From: Liopterus haemorrhoidalis
Taxonomy: Eukaryota > Arthropoda > Insecta > Coleoptera > Dytiscidae
DNA length: 64,000 nucleotides
Direction: 5' to 3'
Assembly: GCA_963971575.1 (NCBI GenBank)
Contig: OZ020617.1
Location: 41,388,606-41,452,605, forward strand
Shown here: positions 1-10,574 of the stretch, in pieces
How positions within the stretch are numbered: the stretch's first letter is position 1
How the letters are laid out: every line of letters starts with the position of its first letter
Notes under the pieces: generated by a model
Seen by the model: the letters and a program-made list of their open reading frames with translations, nothing else
Told to the model about the DNA's origin: nothing
Database searches by the model: none
Position numbers and translations under genes: made by a program

Positions 1-1599
1 ACATCAAATAAAAAATAAATGCCACGTAGCAAATTTGCTTGGCAAAATATCACTGATTTCATCTTGTAGTCAGTGAAATTTCATGACAGCTCTTTTTATA
101 TTTAATAAATGGAATTACATTTTACTTGTAACAAATTTTGTAGGTTCACCTAAGCCTAAATAAAACAGCGTTTCAGTATACTATTTATTCACGTTTATTA
201 TGCCGAAATTCAATTTTACCGATAAAGAAATCTAGTGGCTTTCTTGCTGATTTGTTATATTACTTTTGAATCTACTTTCTATAGTTTAAAAATAGACTAT
301 ACTGCATTTGAATGGCACTTCATTTGTTTTGATAAAATGCATAGCACACTATAAGATTAATAAGCAAAAAATTAAAATTCACCAAATTTAATTTTCCCCT
401 ATAATTTTTTTATTGAAAAACTAAAGATTTTAAACAAAACTTTCTTGTGGTAACTTGTTGAGTACTTTCCAGTAGCCGTAGTATTTTCGTTTCATCGAAA
501 AAAATTTGCGCGGTGTATTTTGGTGCATCATATGAAGCAGTCGTACAGCAGGGGATGTGCTGCTATCTGTCTGTCACCCTAGGAGCTAGGAAGCACATTT
601 GAAAAAAAGCGGACTTTCTCTTTTTATTAATTCAGTTACAGAACGCCATATTTATCATCTAATTCATTTACGCTAACACCTAGTAAACCGTCATTGATTA
701 AACAATTGACGTTTGTCACTTTAGTAATACATGATTGAAGTGATTATGCATGCCTAATTAGCATCAGTTTGTCATTGTTCTGTCCTTGTCTCCTCGTGTT
801 TCCGTTCTTCATTCATCCTTCACATAAAGATTCACAGTGCGTTGACTAGGCACGTGTGCAAATTTTGTCTACGTGCTGTCTCAATTTTGACATACACACG
901 CTGTCGAAAATTTTGGATTACTCGTCATGATTTGGCTATTGTTTTAAAACAATTGAACATGTGATTGCAATTTTGCTATTTGTCATCTGACATTTTCAAC
1001 AGAACAGCTGTTAACTATACAAAAGAAAACCTTTTGAAAGCTCATTAATAGAAAATTTGTATTGAAGTTGCTATTACACATGCAAATCACGAAATTTTCT
1101 ATCATTTTAAATATAACCAACATTTAGAATTGATATTAGAGTGAAATTTCGTTTCTTGAAGATTAACTGACGGTTTGAATTTTGACATAACTTACATAAA
1201 TCCATCATCTTGTTCTGTTAAGGTATTTCCTGGTGTCTTGCGTATCAATACTTGCTATTACATTTTATTACAGGTGATCTTTATATCATTTGCAAGCATC
1301 TCTCACTGATCGACGGATTTTATATTTTCCTTTTCAGATGTTCAATTCTGTTTTATATCCTAATCACATAACTTATCATTTGATTTGTTTTTAAAAAGTA
1401 TTATGTCTTTCTACGTATATTTGTAATCGTTTCGTTTAATCGTAACTGTTATGCTATTTTTTTTTTACAGTTTGTTCTGCATAAATAATTATTTTTGCAC
1501 CTTCCTCGTTTCTAGAACTTAGGCCTGGTCTTTTCACCTTCAGGTGAACTTCTAGGTAACTATCTGACAGATAAGGTTATCTGGAACTTCTGCTGAATA

Positions 1600-1775
1600 A
1601 ATAAACCACTAGTAGTCCGCGGGTCAGTTCTTGGTGGTCTGGCGCACACAAAATTTTACTAGTATTAATAACGGGCCTTTATGCAAAAATAATATTTGCT
1701 TGAAGTTGGTCGTCCGCGGTTAGTGTGGAATTCTGAAAGTGGTCCGCAACTGTCGAAGGTTTGAGAAACACTATA
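1600..1775. mobile_element. Degraded hAT element end
   Basis: Contains GGTCCGC-type motifs and ends in GGTTTGAGAAACACTA, which resembles the hAT terminus TTGAGAAACACTG seen intact at 2678 and 15134. No clear left end or target duplication. Confidence 0.4.
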
Positions 1776-1784
1776 CTAGACAGT

Positions 1785-1996
1785 CTAACCAGTGGTGACA
1801 TCGCCGCCATTAGGGGTCCCAATAAATATTGGAAATATTAGAAATTCAAATGGAAAAATAAGATAATCATTGCAGAAACAGTAAATTTATGTGAAATTAT
1901 TCCCAAAACAATATTCTTAATGCAAAGATTATCTCATTTTTCCATTTAAAACTAATATTTAGTTGGGACTCTTAATGGCGGCGATGTCCATTGGCC
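1785..1996. mobile_element. Hairpin MITE, ~210 bp
   Basis: Two long inverted arms. Left reads GACATCGCCGCCATTAGGGG and continues through AATGGAAAAATAAGATAATC. Right is its reverse complement, ending in CTTAATGGCGGCGATGTCC. Arms are roughly 90 bp with a short centre. It abuts the hAT element at 2001. Confidence 0.75.
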
Positions 1997-2000
1997 AGTA

Positions 2001-2678
2001 CAGTGTTACTCAACTGGTGGTCCGCGGACCACTGGTGGTCCTCAGCAAAATTTTAGTGGTCCGCGAAAGGCTTATGAATAATTATTTTTGAGATTTTTTG
2101 TTAATTTGTTTATGATCTTTTATTAATTTTCTGTGATTTTTGTTCATTTTTCAGTGATTTTTACATTTTATTATATATCTGTTTATTCCCTACATAACAA
2201 GTCTTAACTAAAATATAAATCTAATTTTTACCTGTCGGTTTTGCTTTGTTTTGGAATCAACAATTTTCCTATTATTTTCTTTTTCTTTAATTTCTTTTCT
2301 CCTCACCATTACCTTTTTCATCCCTGTGTATCCGCAGCCATTTCCGTTTAAAATATCTTCTCTTGTTCCTCCTTTGCTTCTCATTTCCTCGCATCCTTCC
2401 AACATATGTTCAATCGTCTCCATTTCTTCCCTGCACATTCTACATCGTTTATGTATGTCCTTCATTCTTTCTACCATCTCCTGCATTCCATGTCCACTTT
2501 CTCTTTTCCTCCGTACTTCTTCTGTTGAAAAGCCTCCGTATTCATACATTTTACTTCTTTTTATCTCCCATTTTGATGGTTTGATGATTTGTTTAATAGT
2601 ACATTTATTTTTTGTGGTCTGCGGTAGAAAATCAAATATTTTACTGGTCCGTGGTACGTTTTCGGTTGAGAAACACTG
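2001..2678. mobile_element. Non-autonomous hAT element, 678 bp
   Basis: Starts CAGTGTTACTCAACTGGTGG and ends GGTTGAGAAACACTG, typical hAT inverted termini. Flanked by an imperfect 8-bp target duplication, GGCCAGTA and GTCTAGTA. The first ~190 bp match the element at 14900-15134. The interior carries a LINE fragment on the opposite strand. Confidence 0.8.
2208..2549 (-). pseudogene. LINE reverse-transcriptase C-terminal fragment (zinc-knuckle region)
   Basis: Minus-strand open frame whose product contains RCRMCREEMETIEHMLEGCE, a Cys-X2-Cys...His-X4-Cys pattern typical of the C-terminus of non-LTR retrotransposon polymerases, followed by a basic tail. Only about 110 residues remain and no reverse-transcriptase core is adjacent. 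It lies wholly inside the hAT element at 2001-2678, so it was either captured by that element or inserted into it. Class (Jockey, R1 or other) cannot be set. Confidence 0.6.
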
Positions 2679-2708
2679 GTCTAGTATACAGTGTCTGTAT
2701 ACTAGACC
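2678..2708. repeat. Perfect 14-bp hairpin beside the hAT target site
   Basis: GGTCTAGTATACAG and its exact reverse complement CTGTATACTAGACC are separated by 3 nt. The left arm overlaps the target duplication of the 2001-2678 hAT element. Confidence 0.85.
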
Positions 2709-2711
2709 AGT

Positions 2712-2814
2712 GGCGAATCAACGCATTTACGTCACACGACGTAACAAACGACTGTATTGTCTGGAACAATGCAATTGTTTGTTACGTCTTGTGACGTGAG
2801 TGCGTTGATTCGCC
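2712..2814. mobile_element. Hairpin MITE, 103 bp
   Basis: Termini GGCGAATCAACGCA and TGCGTTGATTCGCC are perfect inverted repeats. The arms continue through ACGTCACACGACGTAACAAA and its near-perfect complement, leaving a loop of only a few bases. Confidence 0.8.
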
Positions 2815-3698
2815 GACGCTAGTATAGTGCCATCTTGTTAGAACCAAATGTTTTATCCAGTATATAGTTTTCGCAGTACGTAGTATTCTTATTCTGGTTA
2901 CTTATGTATAATGTATGTATTTTAATTCTACATATAATTCTCCAATTAATTCAGTTACGAAATAAACTATTGTATACGTATTCAATTCAATACTATAATT
3001 ATAACAATCACACATTGACAGCTTGTCACTCATTCTATTCGGCTCTAAAACACATTTAAACACATAGAACCAATCCTATGATCCCATTGCGTCATCTCAA
3101 TATATTCTTTACTTGATGGGACTGTTAAAATCCACACCTGTTAAGTAAGAATATTTAGAGGCACGATTTTGAAATTAAATCTCTATGACCAGTAAATTAG
3201 ATTTTATTTATTTAATGAATGTTTATTTAACATTTTTTAGTTTCTCTTTAAGAAAATATAAACATGCTAAGAATTTTTTAAGATAAGAAAAATTTATTGT
3301 GAAATTAGAACTGAATATCGAAATAGGGATTAGAAATTTGTCAACAAGTAACAACTTACCGAGATATTGGATAATTTGGAATACTACATAGGTTATTCAA
3401 TAAATACTCGGCCACATAATAAAAAATTTGGCTTTTCAATTTAAAATAGACTTAAGTTTTATTTTCCTTTATTAAAATCTATCCTTATATAGTGGTTTCC
3501 CGGAAGGTGTGGAAAATATCACTCTAACAGGCTGACCAGATTTTTTTTTATAGAAATAGAGTATGCTTGGTAGATTGATTGTGACGTTAAAACAGTATTT
3601 GATTTTAGTAACAAATGAAGTCAGCAGATTTTTTTCAAAAGTGAATCGGACGAACCTTATCTTTATGATTCAATTTTGTGAGGTTTTAGGTTATTAAG

Positions 3699-4457
3699 TC
3701 CATTCTACATTTCAACTTTTCTTTTCAACACTATCTTACTTTTCAACATCTCAACTTTTTTCAATACTATCCAACTCTGACGTCATTTCAACTTTTGATA
3801 CTACAGAATATAGTGGGGGGAAAAGATAAGAGACAGTGATATATTTTATACCTTCCATCTCTTATTACTTTTTATTGCCAACTTAAAAATTTTTAGGTTC
3901 AGATGACAGACAACAATTTGGCTATAGTAAACCACTTTATAAATATTGTTTAACTGTGCTAAGTTTATATTTAATTATATGTTTTAAATAAACTTCTTAT
4001 CAACTTAATAAACTACTAAAAGTTAAGTTGTAAACAAAAACTAAAAAGTTGCTGGTTGGTACGATTGATAAGTATACAACTATCATCCAAAACTACCTCC
4101 GGTCAAATTTTTGGTTGACAGTTCTGTACTTTTCAGTCGTACCAACACCTTTTAGTTTTTGTTTACAACTTAACTTTTAGTAGTTTATTAAGTTGATAAG
4201 AAGTTTATTTAGAACATATAATTAAATATAAACTTAGCACAATTAAACAGTATTTATAAATTGGTTTACTATAACCAAATTGTTGTCTTCCATCTGAACC
4301 TAAAAATTTTTAAGTTGGCAATAAAAAGTAATAAGAGATGGAAGGTATAAAATGTATCACTGTCTCTTATTTTTTCCCCCCACTATATTCTGTAGTATCA
4401 AAAGTTGAAATGACATCAGAGTTGGATAGTATTGAAAAAAGTATAATGTAGAATGGA
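3699..4457. mobile_element. Palindromic MITE/foldback element, ~759 bp
   Basis: Nearly the whole segment is one inverted repeat. TCCATTCTACAT at 3699 pairs with ATGTAGAATGGA at 4446, and landmarks such as GATACTACAGAATATAGTGG and AACAATTTGG recur in mirrored order. The left arm carries about 45 bp of extra CAACTTTT-type repeats. There is no open reading frame. A diverged relative lies at 39957-40512. Confidence 0.85.
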
Positions 4458-4589
4458 TTTTAAAAAACATAGACAATACGTTTATGACAATAATAACTCA
4501 AACAATATTTTATATTGATGAAAATAAATACATATTGTACGAATAATAAAAAATAACAGAAACAATACTTTGTTTAGTTACATTTCATT

Positions 4590-4861
4590 AACAGACCAAT
4601 TATGTAACTCAGTTACTATAATCATAGTAACTAAATTTGTCACTATGAGCAAGGTCAGCTACTATCCTGAATGAAAATCATTATACTTTTATAATATTTT
4701 CAGATCAATTCTGTAAAAAGTTACTGTGTAGTAACGTTACTAGAAGGTAAAATATTATAAAAAGAATAATGACTTCCATTCATGATAGTAAATGACCTTG
4801 CTCATAGTGACAAATTTAGTTACTATGATCATAGTAACTGAGTTACAGAATTGGTCTGTTT
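4590..4861. mobile_element. Palindromic MITE, ~270 bp
   Basis: Starts AACAGACCAATTATGTAACT and ends in the near-complement AGTTACAGAATTGGTCTGTT. Arms continue through ATAGTAACTAAATTTGTCAC and GAGCAAGGTCA. A GTAGTAACGTTACTA motif recurs in the centre and just outside the right end, suggesting nesting. Confidence 0.8.
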
Positions 4862-4964
4862 ATCTTGTAGTAACGTTACTATACAGTATCTTTTTATAGA
4901 ATTGATTTGATCGTTTGATATTTTTCGGAGCTTTTTGCTGTTTTTAACAATTGCTTATTTTCTT

Positions 4965-5324
4965 TTATTTTTCCCAAAACTGGTCGCAGGTAAGCCCGAT
5001 ATTTACTTTTACTTTCATTGCTCTTTCCAAAATATTAATTTTTAGATATGGTTTCTCTTTGGTCCAGTATTGGCCCGAGATGCTGAATATTCGTTCGCAT
5101 TCGGCATTTCTCACAGGTAGGGTGAAAATAAATGCTGCCAACTTTTCTAGAAGCAGTGGGTTTACTTTTCTATATGCTCTATTCGTACTTTCCAAAATAG
5201 TTATCCATCTGTCAATTAAAGGTACGGATTCTTCCCATTTTTTTAGTTTTATGCTGTTTAAGGAATTTTGCAAACAATAGCTGCAGTACTCATTTCGGTT
5301 ATAGTTATATGCTACAGCCCACAC
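4965..5324 (-). pseudogene. hAT transposase C-terminal (dimerisation domain) relic
   Basis: The minus-strand frame of 119 codons contains LLLEKLAAFIFTLPVRNAEC followed by ERIFSISGQYWTKEK, the conserved hAT dimerisation motif (N-A-[E/D]-x-E-R-I-F-S). The domain usually closes a transposase of 500-700 residues; the N-terminal zinc finger and RNase-H-like core are missing. It is a fragment, probably dead. The closest match by eye is to hAT-derived proteins with the ERIFS...W-T-[D/E]-E-[K/R] form. Confidence 0.75.
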
Positions 5325-5510
5325 ACTGGCAGACTAGTGAGTAGTGAGTGTAACATTTTCTGTCACCATTTAATAAACAATTAAACAGTATATTGAGTGT
5401 TTTTTTTATAAAAAGTAAGAGTAAAGAGGAAGAAGAATATACTTAGAAAAGAATATGGCTGGCCAGCCTACCTCAACAGCTACCATCATCTCTTCTTTTG
5501 ATGGAAAACG

Positions 5511-5860
5511 CTATCCACTTACGAATTTCTTGAGATTTGGGCACAGATGAAAGTCTGATGAAACTAAATCTGGTGAATAGGTTGGATGTTGGATGCCTTT
5601 TTGATCAGTTAGATAATTGTGGTACCCACCTAAAACTTTAGTTAAGGTGTGATGTACCAAGCCTTTTAAGATGCTTATGGCCTCAGTACGCTCTTTTATT
5701 CGATGAGCATCCAAAATCGTATATGCTACTTTACTTGCTGTATAATATCTTATGATGTTGCACTTTTTAGAAGTCCTGAACGTGGATTATCAACACTGGT
5801 ACGATCACGTTAAAATTCAGCAACCCATTTCTTTTTAATAGCGTTATTCAACGATATCCA
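5511..5860 (-). pseudogene. mariner transposase relic, internally deleted
   Basis: On the minus strand, 5846-5780 reads NAIKKKWVAEF, the N-terminal helix-turn-helix region. 5740-5640 reads ISILKGLVHHTLTKVLG, the second HTH. 5590-5511 reads HPTYSPDLVSSDFHL followed by KKFVSG, the motif with the third catalytic Asp. The catalytic core between HTH2 and YSPDL (first two Asp) is missing, and the frames do not join, so the gene is dead. Confidence 0.75.
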
Positions 5861-6040
5861 ATACGACATATGTTCCCATTTAAAAAATCAAAGTTGTTCT
5901 TGTTATTCTTTACTTCCGGTATGTTCCGTAAAATTTTACTGCTACCATTCGATTTTTTGATAGATTTTGGTCATAATTTTATGCCTCCAACCTGCTTCCT
6001 TATTGCGTTTTACAGAAAAATCGGGTTCCCTATTCTTCTG
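5850..6040. repeat. Dispersed repeat shared with 22315-22490
   Basis: Both sites carry GATATC(C/T)AATA(C/T)GACATA followed by GTTCCCATTTAAAAA and a diverged tail with TTCCG-TTTTCCG and a T-rich run. The copy here lies next to the mariner relic; whether it belongs to that element is unclear. Confidence 0.55.
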
Positions 6041-6171
6041 CTGTCGGTTCTTGTTACTCCCTATTTATAGAGCTTGTATTCCATTAAATTTGTTACAGCA
6101 ATGTATTTTTTAGAGAAAATTCTAACTTCTATTTAATGCATTTAATAATTTGAAATTTGTATTTTTTTCAG

Positions 6172-6342
6172 CCACGTGAAAGAGGTCAAATGCGATTCCA
6201 TATGCTGCACAACATAGACACTGCTCTTCACTTTTTACATTGCAAGAAAATAAAGCTGGTAAACATCAGATCCGAAGATATCGTTGATGGCAACCCTAAA
6301 CTGACTCTAGGACTTATCTGGACTATCATTCTTCACTTCCAG
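6172..6342 (+). CDS. shot: spectraplakin (short stop/MACF1-like) exon: C-terminal half of CH1
   Basis: Internal coding exon of 57 codons, phase 0 at both ends. A pyrimidine-rich acceptor ends in AG at 6170-6171 and a GT donor follows at 6343. The peptide begins [12 protein letters not shown] and ends [11 protein letters not shown]. It carries the core [19 protein letters not shown], which is the C-terminal half of the first calponin-homology domain of plakin/spectraplakin actin-binding modules, by recall of the Drosophila Shot and MACF1 sequences. Spectraplakins are giant cytolinkers joining actin filaments to microtubules; CH1 carries most of the F-actin affinity. The preceding CH1 exon (the segment ending ...LLEVLSGEHL in relatives) is not in the 6.1 kb upstream in this window. 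A reading that starts at the TTG at 6157 is only the open frame running into the intron. No stop or frameshift is seen, so the exon looks functional. Confidence 0.95.
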
Positions 6343-7273
6343 GTCAGAATCATTATATTTTCCTTTAACCACTACTTAAAAATGATGCATAATCGGGTTA
6401 GAAAAATTTAGCCAGTTTCTTGAGCGAGATTTTATCTATTAACGGGAAATTTGACATAAACTTATTGTTTATGCTGCAGGGGCGTAAGGTAAGAACATAA
6501 GAAAGCATCATAAGAAAGACATAAGCATCAATACACCTAATTTGACACTAAAAGCACAATAAAATAATTATTGTGATAATTGTGTCTTATTAGAGAGAAT
6601 CATATTTTGCTCAGGCTTGTAAATGTTCGGATGCATGGGCGCAAAAGTATCTATTTTGACCCATTGTGCTTTTTATTGTATTATGTGTATTTGTTTTTGG
6701 AAATGCTCAAGGAACTGGCTATTTAAAGTGTTTGTGCATGTCAGTAGGTTTGAAATATTGCCGTTAGATGTCAGCATGTGTATGCAAGAAAATGCATTAC
6801 AGAAAGGAATCTATGGAGATTACTTAAACGGTAGACATACTCGTGAATTTCAGCCAACCTTTACCTATTTGTCTATGCCATTGCATGTACTTATTATACG
6901 ACAATAGTTAAACACAATATACAGAAAAAAATTAATTTATACAATAGTTATAGTAATTTTTTGATTCTATTAAGTGACAAAAGTTCGTGTGGCTTTCGCT
7001 AGAGTTCGATGCAGTGACGTATCGAATCTTGTTGAGACTTGTCCGGCCACAATAAGAACTAATTAAATAACCATGACTAATTAATCGGAAGAAAGTGTTA
7101 TTCTTGCAGTATAATGCAAGACATCGTACTAAAAAACTCACTCGGGAAAATTTTGAGTGTTAGAATGGAAAATTTTAATCGCCCCCTTTATTCTCCAGTC
7201 ATTTCTTCAACCGAATATCATCTTTTCTTGGCGCTAAATCAGTGTATGCCAAACTTTTTTATCTCGCGGCGTA

Positions 7274-8292
7274 CTCAGCGGCGGTGAAAGGCAGGGACGA
7301 CAGGGACACAGGCCCAGGGCGCCAACTCTTAGGGGCGTGAAAACAAATACTTAAATATACATATTCTAAGTTTTTCTATTTTTATTTAGATAAAAATTAT
7401 AAATTTTCATTTCTATATCAATCTTGTACATATTAAATACAAAATTGAGTTTAAAGATGTACACATTTATTGATTGTATAATAATATTCCTTTTGGACTG
7501 TATTAACATCTGTATTAACTTTCTTACACATCTGAAAATATTTGTAAGTGATTTTGGGGGCACATTTAGACATACAATAGCACCTTGCCTTACAAACTTA
7601 ATTTGTTTCTGTTTTTCTCTTAAAAAGTATGTATTTAGAAACCAAATTTTCCATTATATCTTGTGGAAAATCAATTAATCCGTTCCCAGATTAAAAAATC
7701 ATAAAGAAAATCAAAAAAAAAAATTAAAAAACTATTCTAAGCTAAATGAAGAAAATGCTAAGAAATTGATAATGAGTGAGAAGGAACATTTTTTCACTAT
7801 AAATATGCATTTTGTATACCATTACATATTAATTTTTATTTATAAAATTTTCTGTTTTACATGATTATCATCTTTAATTAAATTGTAAAAGAAGGAAAAT
7901 GTTCTTGTGTCTGGTTTTGTGGCTCAGGAGTTTTCGATTTGCTGCCTGTAGCAGTAGCCTGTTTCTACTACTAAGGAAAATAGTTTAAAAAAGTATAATG
8001 TAAACAGGCTTTAATTCAGCTAAAAAGAAAAACATCACGGCTCGTATCTAGAGGTTAGAATAGGATATGAAAATAGTTCTCGAATCTCGAAAAGTTCGTA
8101 CATCGAGAGATTTGTAAGTCGAGATTAGCAAATTTATTTAGCCGTAACTAGTATTCGGTTACAATGTTAAAATATGTAAGTTGCAACCATCTAAATCAAA
8201 AGAATATGTTTGAAATAAGATTGCGTGCACCTTAAAAATGGCGCAGTTTGACGGGTTTGCCTCGGGCGCCAAAAGAGCTAACGCCGGCTCTG
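7274..8292. mobile_element. Candidate hAT-like element with GGGCGCCAA subterminal blocks
   Basis: The left side has CAGCGGCGGTGAAAGG and CCCAGGGCGCCAACTC; the right side has TCGGGCGCCAAAAGAGC and ends ACGCCGGCTCTG. The same GGGCGCCAA block sits near the ends of the elements at 21570 and 30537. The target duplication is not clear. Confidence 0.45.
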
Positions 8293-8429
8293 GGCATAGG
8301 TACTAGGGGAGGCATTTTTACCACAAAATCCCCAAAAATATTTAAATCGAAATTTATTTATTTGTAAATTGTTAAATTTTAATTGCAACAAAAAAGGTGT
8401 TTCACCAACATTAATAGGAACTAGTTTGT

Positions 8430-8968
8430 AGCTTAGGAAGCGAGAAGGCTAATCATTTACTGTGGTTTACTGTGTTACATAACGTGTTAAATATTTTACA
8501 TCGTCAACAAAAAAATACAAAAAATGCGTTATTTTCCGAAAACGTAATCCGATCATAAATTCCAGTTGTACTATTCCGGTTCACACCAATGTTCATTACT
8601 TAGAATTTTTTCAGATTTTTGGCAAATCGCGTCGGAATAATTTATTTTGCAAAAATAAAATTTTGATCGATAATCTACGTATAAAGGGCTTTCATTTGAT
8701 ACCGTACTTTAAAAAAAATAGATTTCGATGAACATATCACCCTAAAAATATTAACAAATATGGGCTATATTTGTTAATATTTTTAGGGTGATATGTTTTT
8801 TAGATATTTTAGTATTTTTCCTATGTGCGGGTCAAAGAGTTGTATAAGCATGCCAAATTTCAACTCTCTAGGTTTAGCCGTTTGACTACAATTTTTACCG
8901 AAGAGACAGACAGACAGACAGACGACAAAATGACGGTATAAGGGTTTCTTGGTCATACCTACAAAACC
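8430..8968 (-). repeat. Partial copy A of a ~1 kb dispersed repeat
   Basis: Matches the first half of the copy at 37900-38945 in reverse orientation: GTAGGTATGACCAA, then a (GTCT)n run, then AGAGAGTTGAAATTTGGCAT and the GAACCGGAATAGTAC block. It stops near the position of the tRNA-like module present in copies B and C. It carries an extra perfect hairpin at 8732-8796. Confidence 0.8.
8732..8796. repeat. Perfect 29-bp hairpin inside repeat copy A
   Basis: Left arm 8732-8760 and right arm 8768-8796 are exact reverse complements with a 7-nt loop. The other copies of this repeat have a single TTTATATTTTTAGGG-type segment here, so the hairpin arose by an inverted duplication in this copy. Confidence 0.9.
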
Positions 8969-8969
8969 T

Positions 8970-9345
8970 TAAAAAAGAAAAATTTAATAGAAATAATCTG
9001 CTGAGCAAAATTAAGTAGAACTTAGAGAAATCTAATGACCAGAAAAAAAAAAAAAATTCGAGTAGCCTGATGAACATAAAATAAATAATTTCGAAAAACC
9101 TGATAAAAAAAACCAATTCTGATAAATCTGCCGAGAAAAACAAAAGAATTTCTAGAAACCTGATCAGCAAAAAAAATAAATAAAAATTTCAAAAATTTCC
9201 GATGAACATCAACAAACCTGCTGACAAGAAAAAGGAATCCCGATAAATCTGCTGAGCAAAATAAAAAAAAAAAGAAATCGAGAAACCTGATGCAGAATGA
9301 GCAGAAAAAAAAATCTAGGAACTTTATGAACAAAAAAGTAACAAT
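8970..9345. repeat. Degenerate purine-rich minisatellite
   Basis: About ten diverged units of roughly 30-40 bp built on AATTTCGAGAAACCTGATGA followed by an A-rich spacer (GCAAAATAAAAA). Opposite-strand frames across it, full of Phe and Leu, are artefacts of this composition. Confidence 0.65.
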
Positions 9346-10124
9346 ATCGAAAATGGTTCAGTTACCCACCAAAATTCTATTGTAATCCATTTTTAGGTCG
9401 CGACCCAAAATTTGGGAATCACTAACCTAATATGTCGTTTCAGGGAAGCAAAATAAGTGTGCCATGTTTAAGTGTCAGGTATCAAGTTCAGTTTTCTTGT
9501 ATACCGATTTTAGCTACCGGCGCAAATATCATGCCATGCGCCAAAAATTTTAACTATAAACTATTTTTTTGACGGCAATGATCCTAATGAGTAGTAATAT
9601 TTTAAATTACAAATTACATTTTTTATTATGCATATTATAATATTTAAATTTCAACAATTTTGAAGAGCGCCATCTAAAATGTAGAAATGTAAAAAAATTG
9701 TTGAATAGTTTGAATTTTGGTGACCTAAAAAGGAAAGAGTTACCTTTTTTCGACCATATGGTCTGGATAAATAGTGGGCAGATTTCTGTGAAAAACATTT
9801 TTCGCAACATAAATTCATATCGGCCAACGCTTGCCATATATGGTCAGTGCGACTATTACGAAATCAAACTGACTGTTCTTGACTGTTCGGTTTGTGAATT
9901 GTGTAGGTGAAGAGACCTGTTTTTATATCTTAAACGGGTCAAGTTATAAATACAAAACAATGCAGTAACACGCCAACGTATTGTTTGTTTGTGCTGAACA
10001 AAATAGGGCATAAAACATTTTAAGGACCGCTGATTATTTAACAATTTTTCTGTATGATTTTTGTAAAGTATCTATTAATTTAAAAATTACTTGATTTTTG
10101 CTAAAATATTTTACCTTAGTGATT

Positions 10125-10555
10125 TTTTAGGTATGACTAAAAAACTCTTTCACTGTCACTCATGTGTCTGTCTGTCTGCTCGGTAGAAACTGTGGCCAAA
10201 CAGCTGAACATAGAAAGTTGAAATTGGGCATGCTTGTAGAATTCTTTAACTCACATATAGGAAAACAATAGAGTAAAATAAACAGCATAGAAAAAATATA
10301 AACAAATATGAATTTAACGTAAATAAATGTTTTTTTTTTTTTTAAGTTGGATCCCATATGAAGCCCCCTTAATGCATAGATAATGCATCAAAATTTTATT
10401 TTTGAAAAATATTTTGTGGAATTTTAGTCAATTTTTGTGTCATAAAACTTTTGTCCCTATTTCGTAGAGGGGTTGGTCAAAAAATCTTTAAAGTATATTG
10501 ATGGGAGCCGAAATAGTTCAACAGAAATTTTTAATCACGTTTTTATTTCAAAAAA
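10125..10555 (+). repeat. Diverged forward copy of the ~1 kb repeat (head part)
   Basis: Begins GGTATGACTAAAAAACTC and carries GTGTCTGTCTGTCTG, GAAAGTTGAAATTGGGCATG and GAGCCGAAATAGTTCAACAG, the same landmarks in the same order as 37900-38350. It abuts the reverse copy at 10575-11660. Confidence 0.65.
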
Positions 10556-10574
10556 AAAATCTTTTTTTTTTGTG

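Larger units (their letters stand above)
1..6171 (+). other. shot: Upstream spectraplakin intron (partial), filled with transposon relics
   Basis: The intron must enter the CH1 exon in phase 0. No match to the N-terminal half of CH1 was found here. Positions 1-1600 and 2830-3690 hold no recognisable gene or repeat; the rest is the MITE, hAT and mariner pile annotated separately. Confidence 0.7.
7238..9412. mobile_element. Possible outer hAT element with nested insertions
   Basis: The left end CAGTGTATGCCAAACTTTTT and the reverse complement of the right end (TTAGTGATTCCCAAATTTTG) look like diverged hAT termini. No convincing target duplication was found, so the pairing is tentative. The interior holds the 7274-8292 element, a partial ~1 kb repeat and a minisatellite. 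Confidence 0.35.

Noticed and set aside
2251..2799. 182-codon plus-strand frame
   Set aside because: Opposite strand of the LINE fragment, running across a hAT end and a hairpin; the product is Ser/Phe/Leu-rich and unlike any protein.
6157..6411. 84-codon ORF taken as a whole gene
   Set aside because: Only 6172-6342 is conserved; both ends of the frame run into intron past clear splice sites.
8895..9333. Two minus-strand frames rich in Phe and Leu
   Set aside because: They are readings through the purine-rich minisatellite and the (GTCT)n tract.
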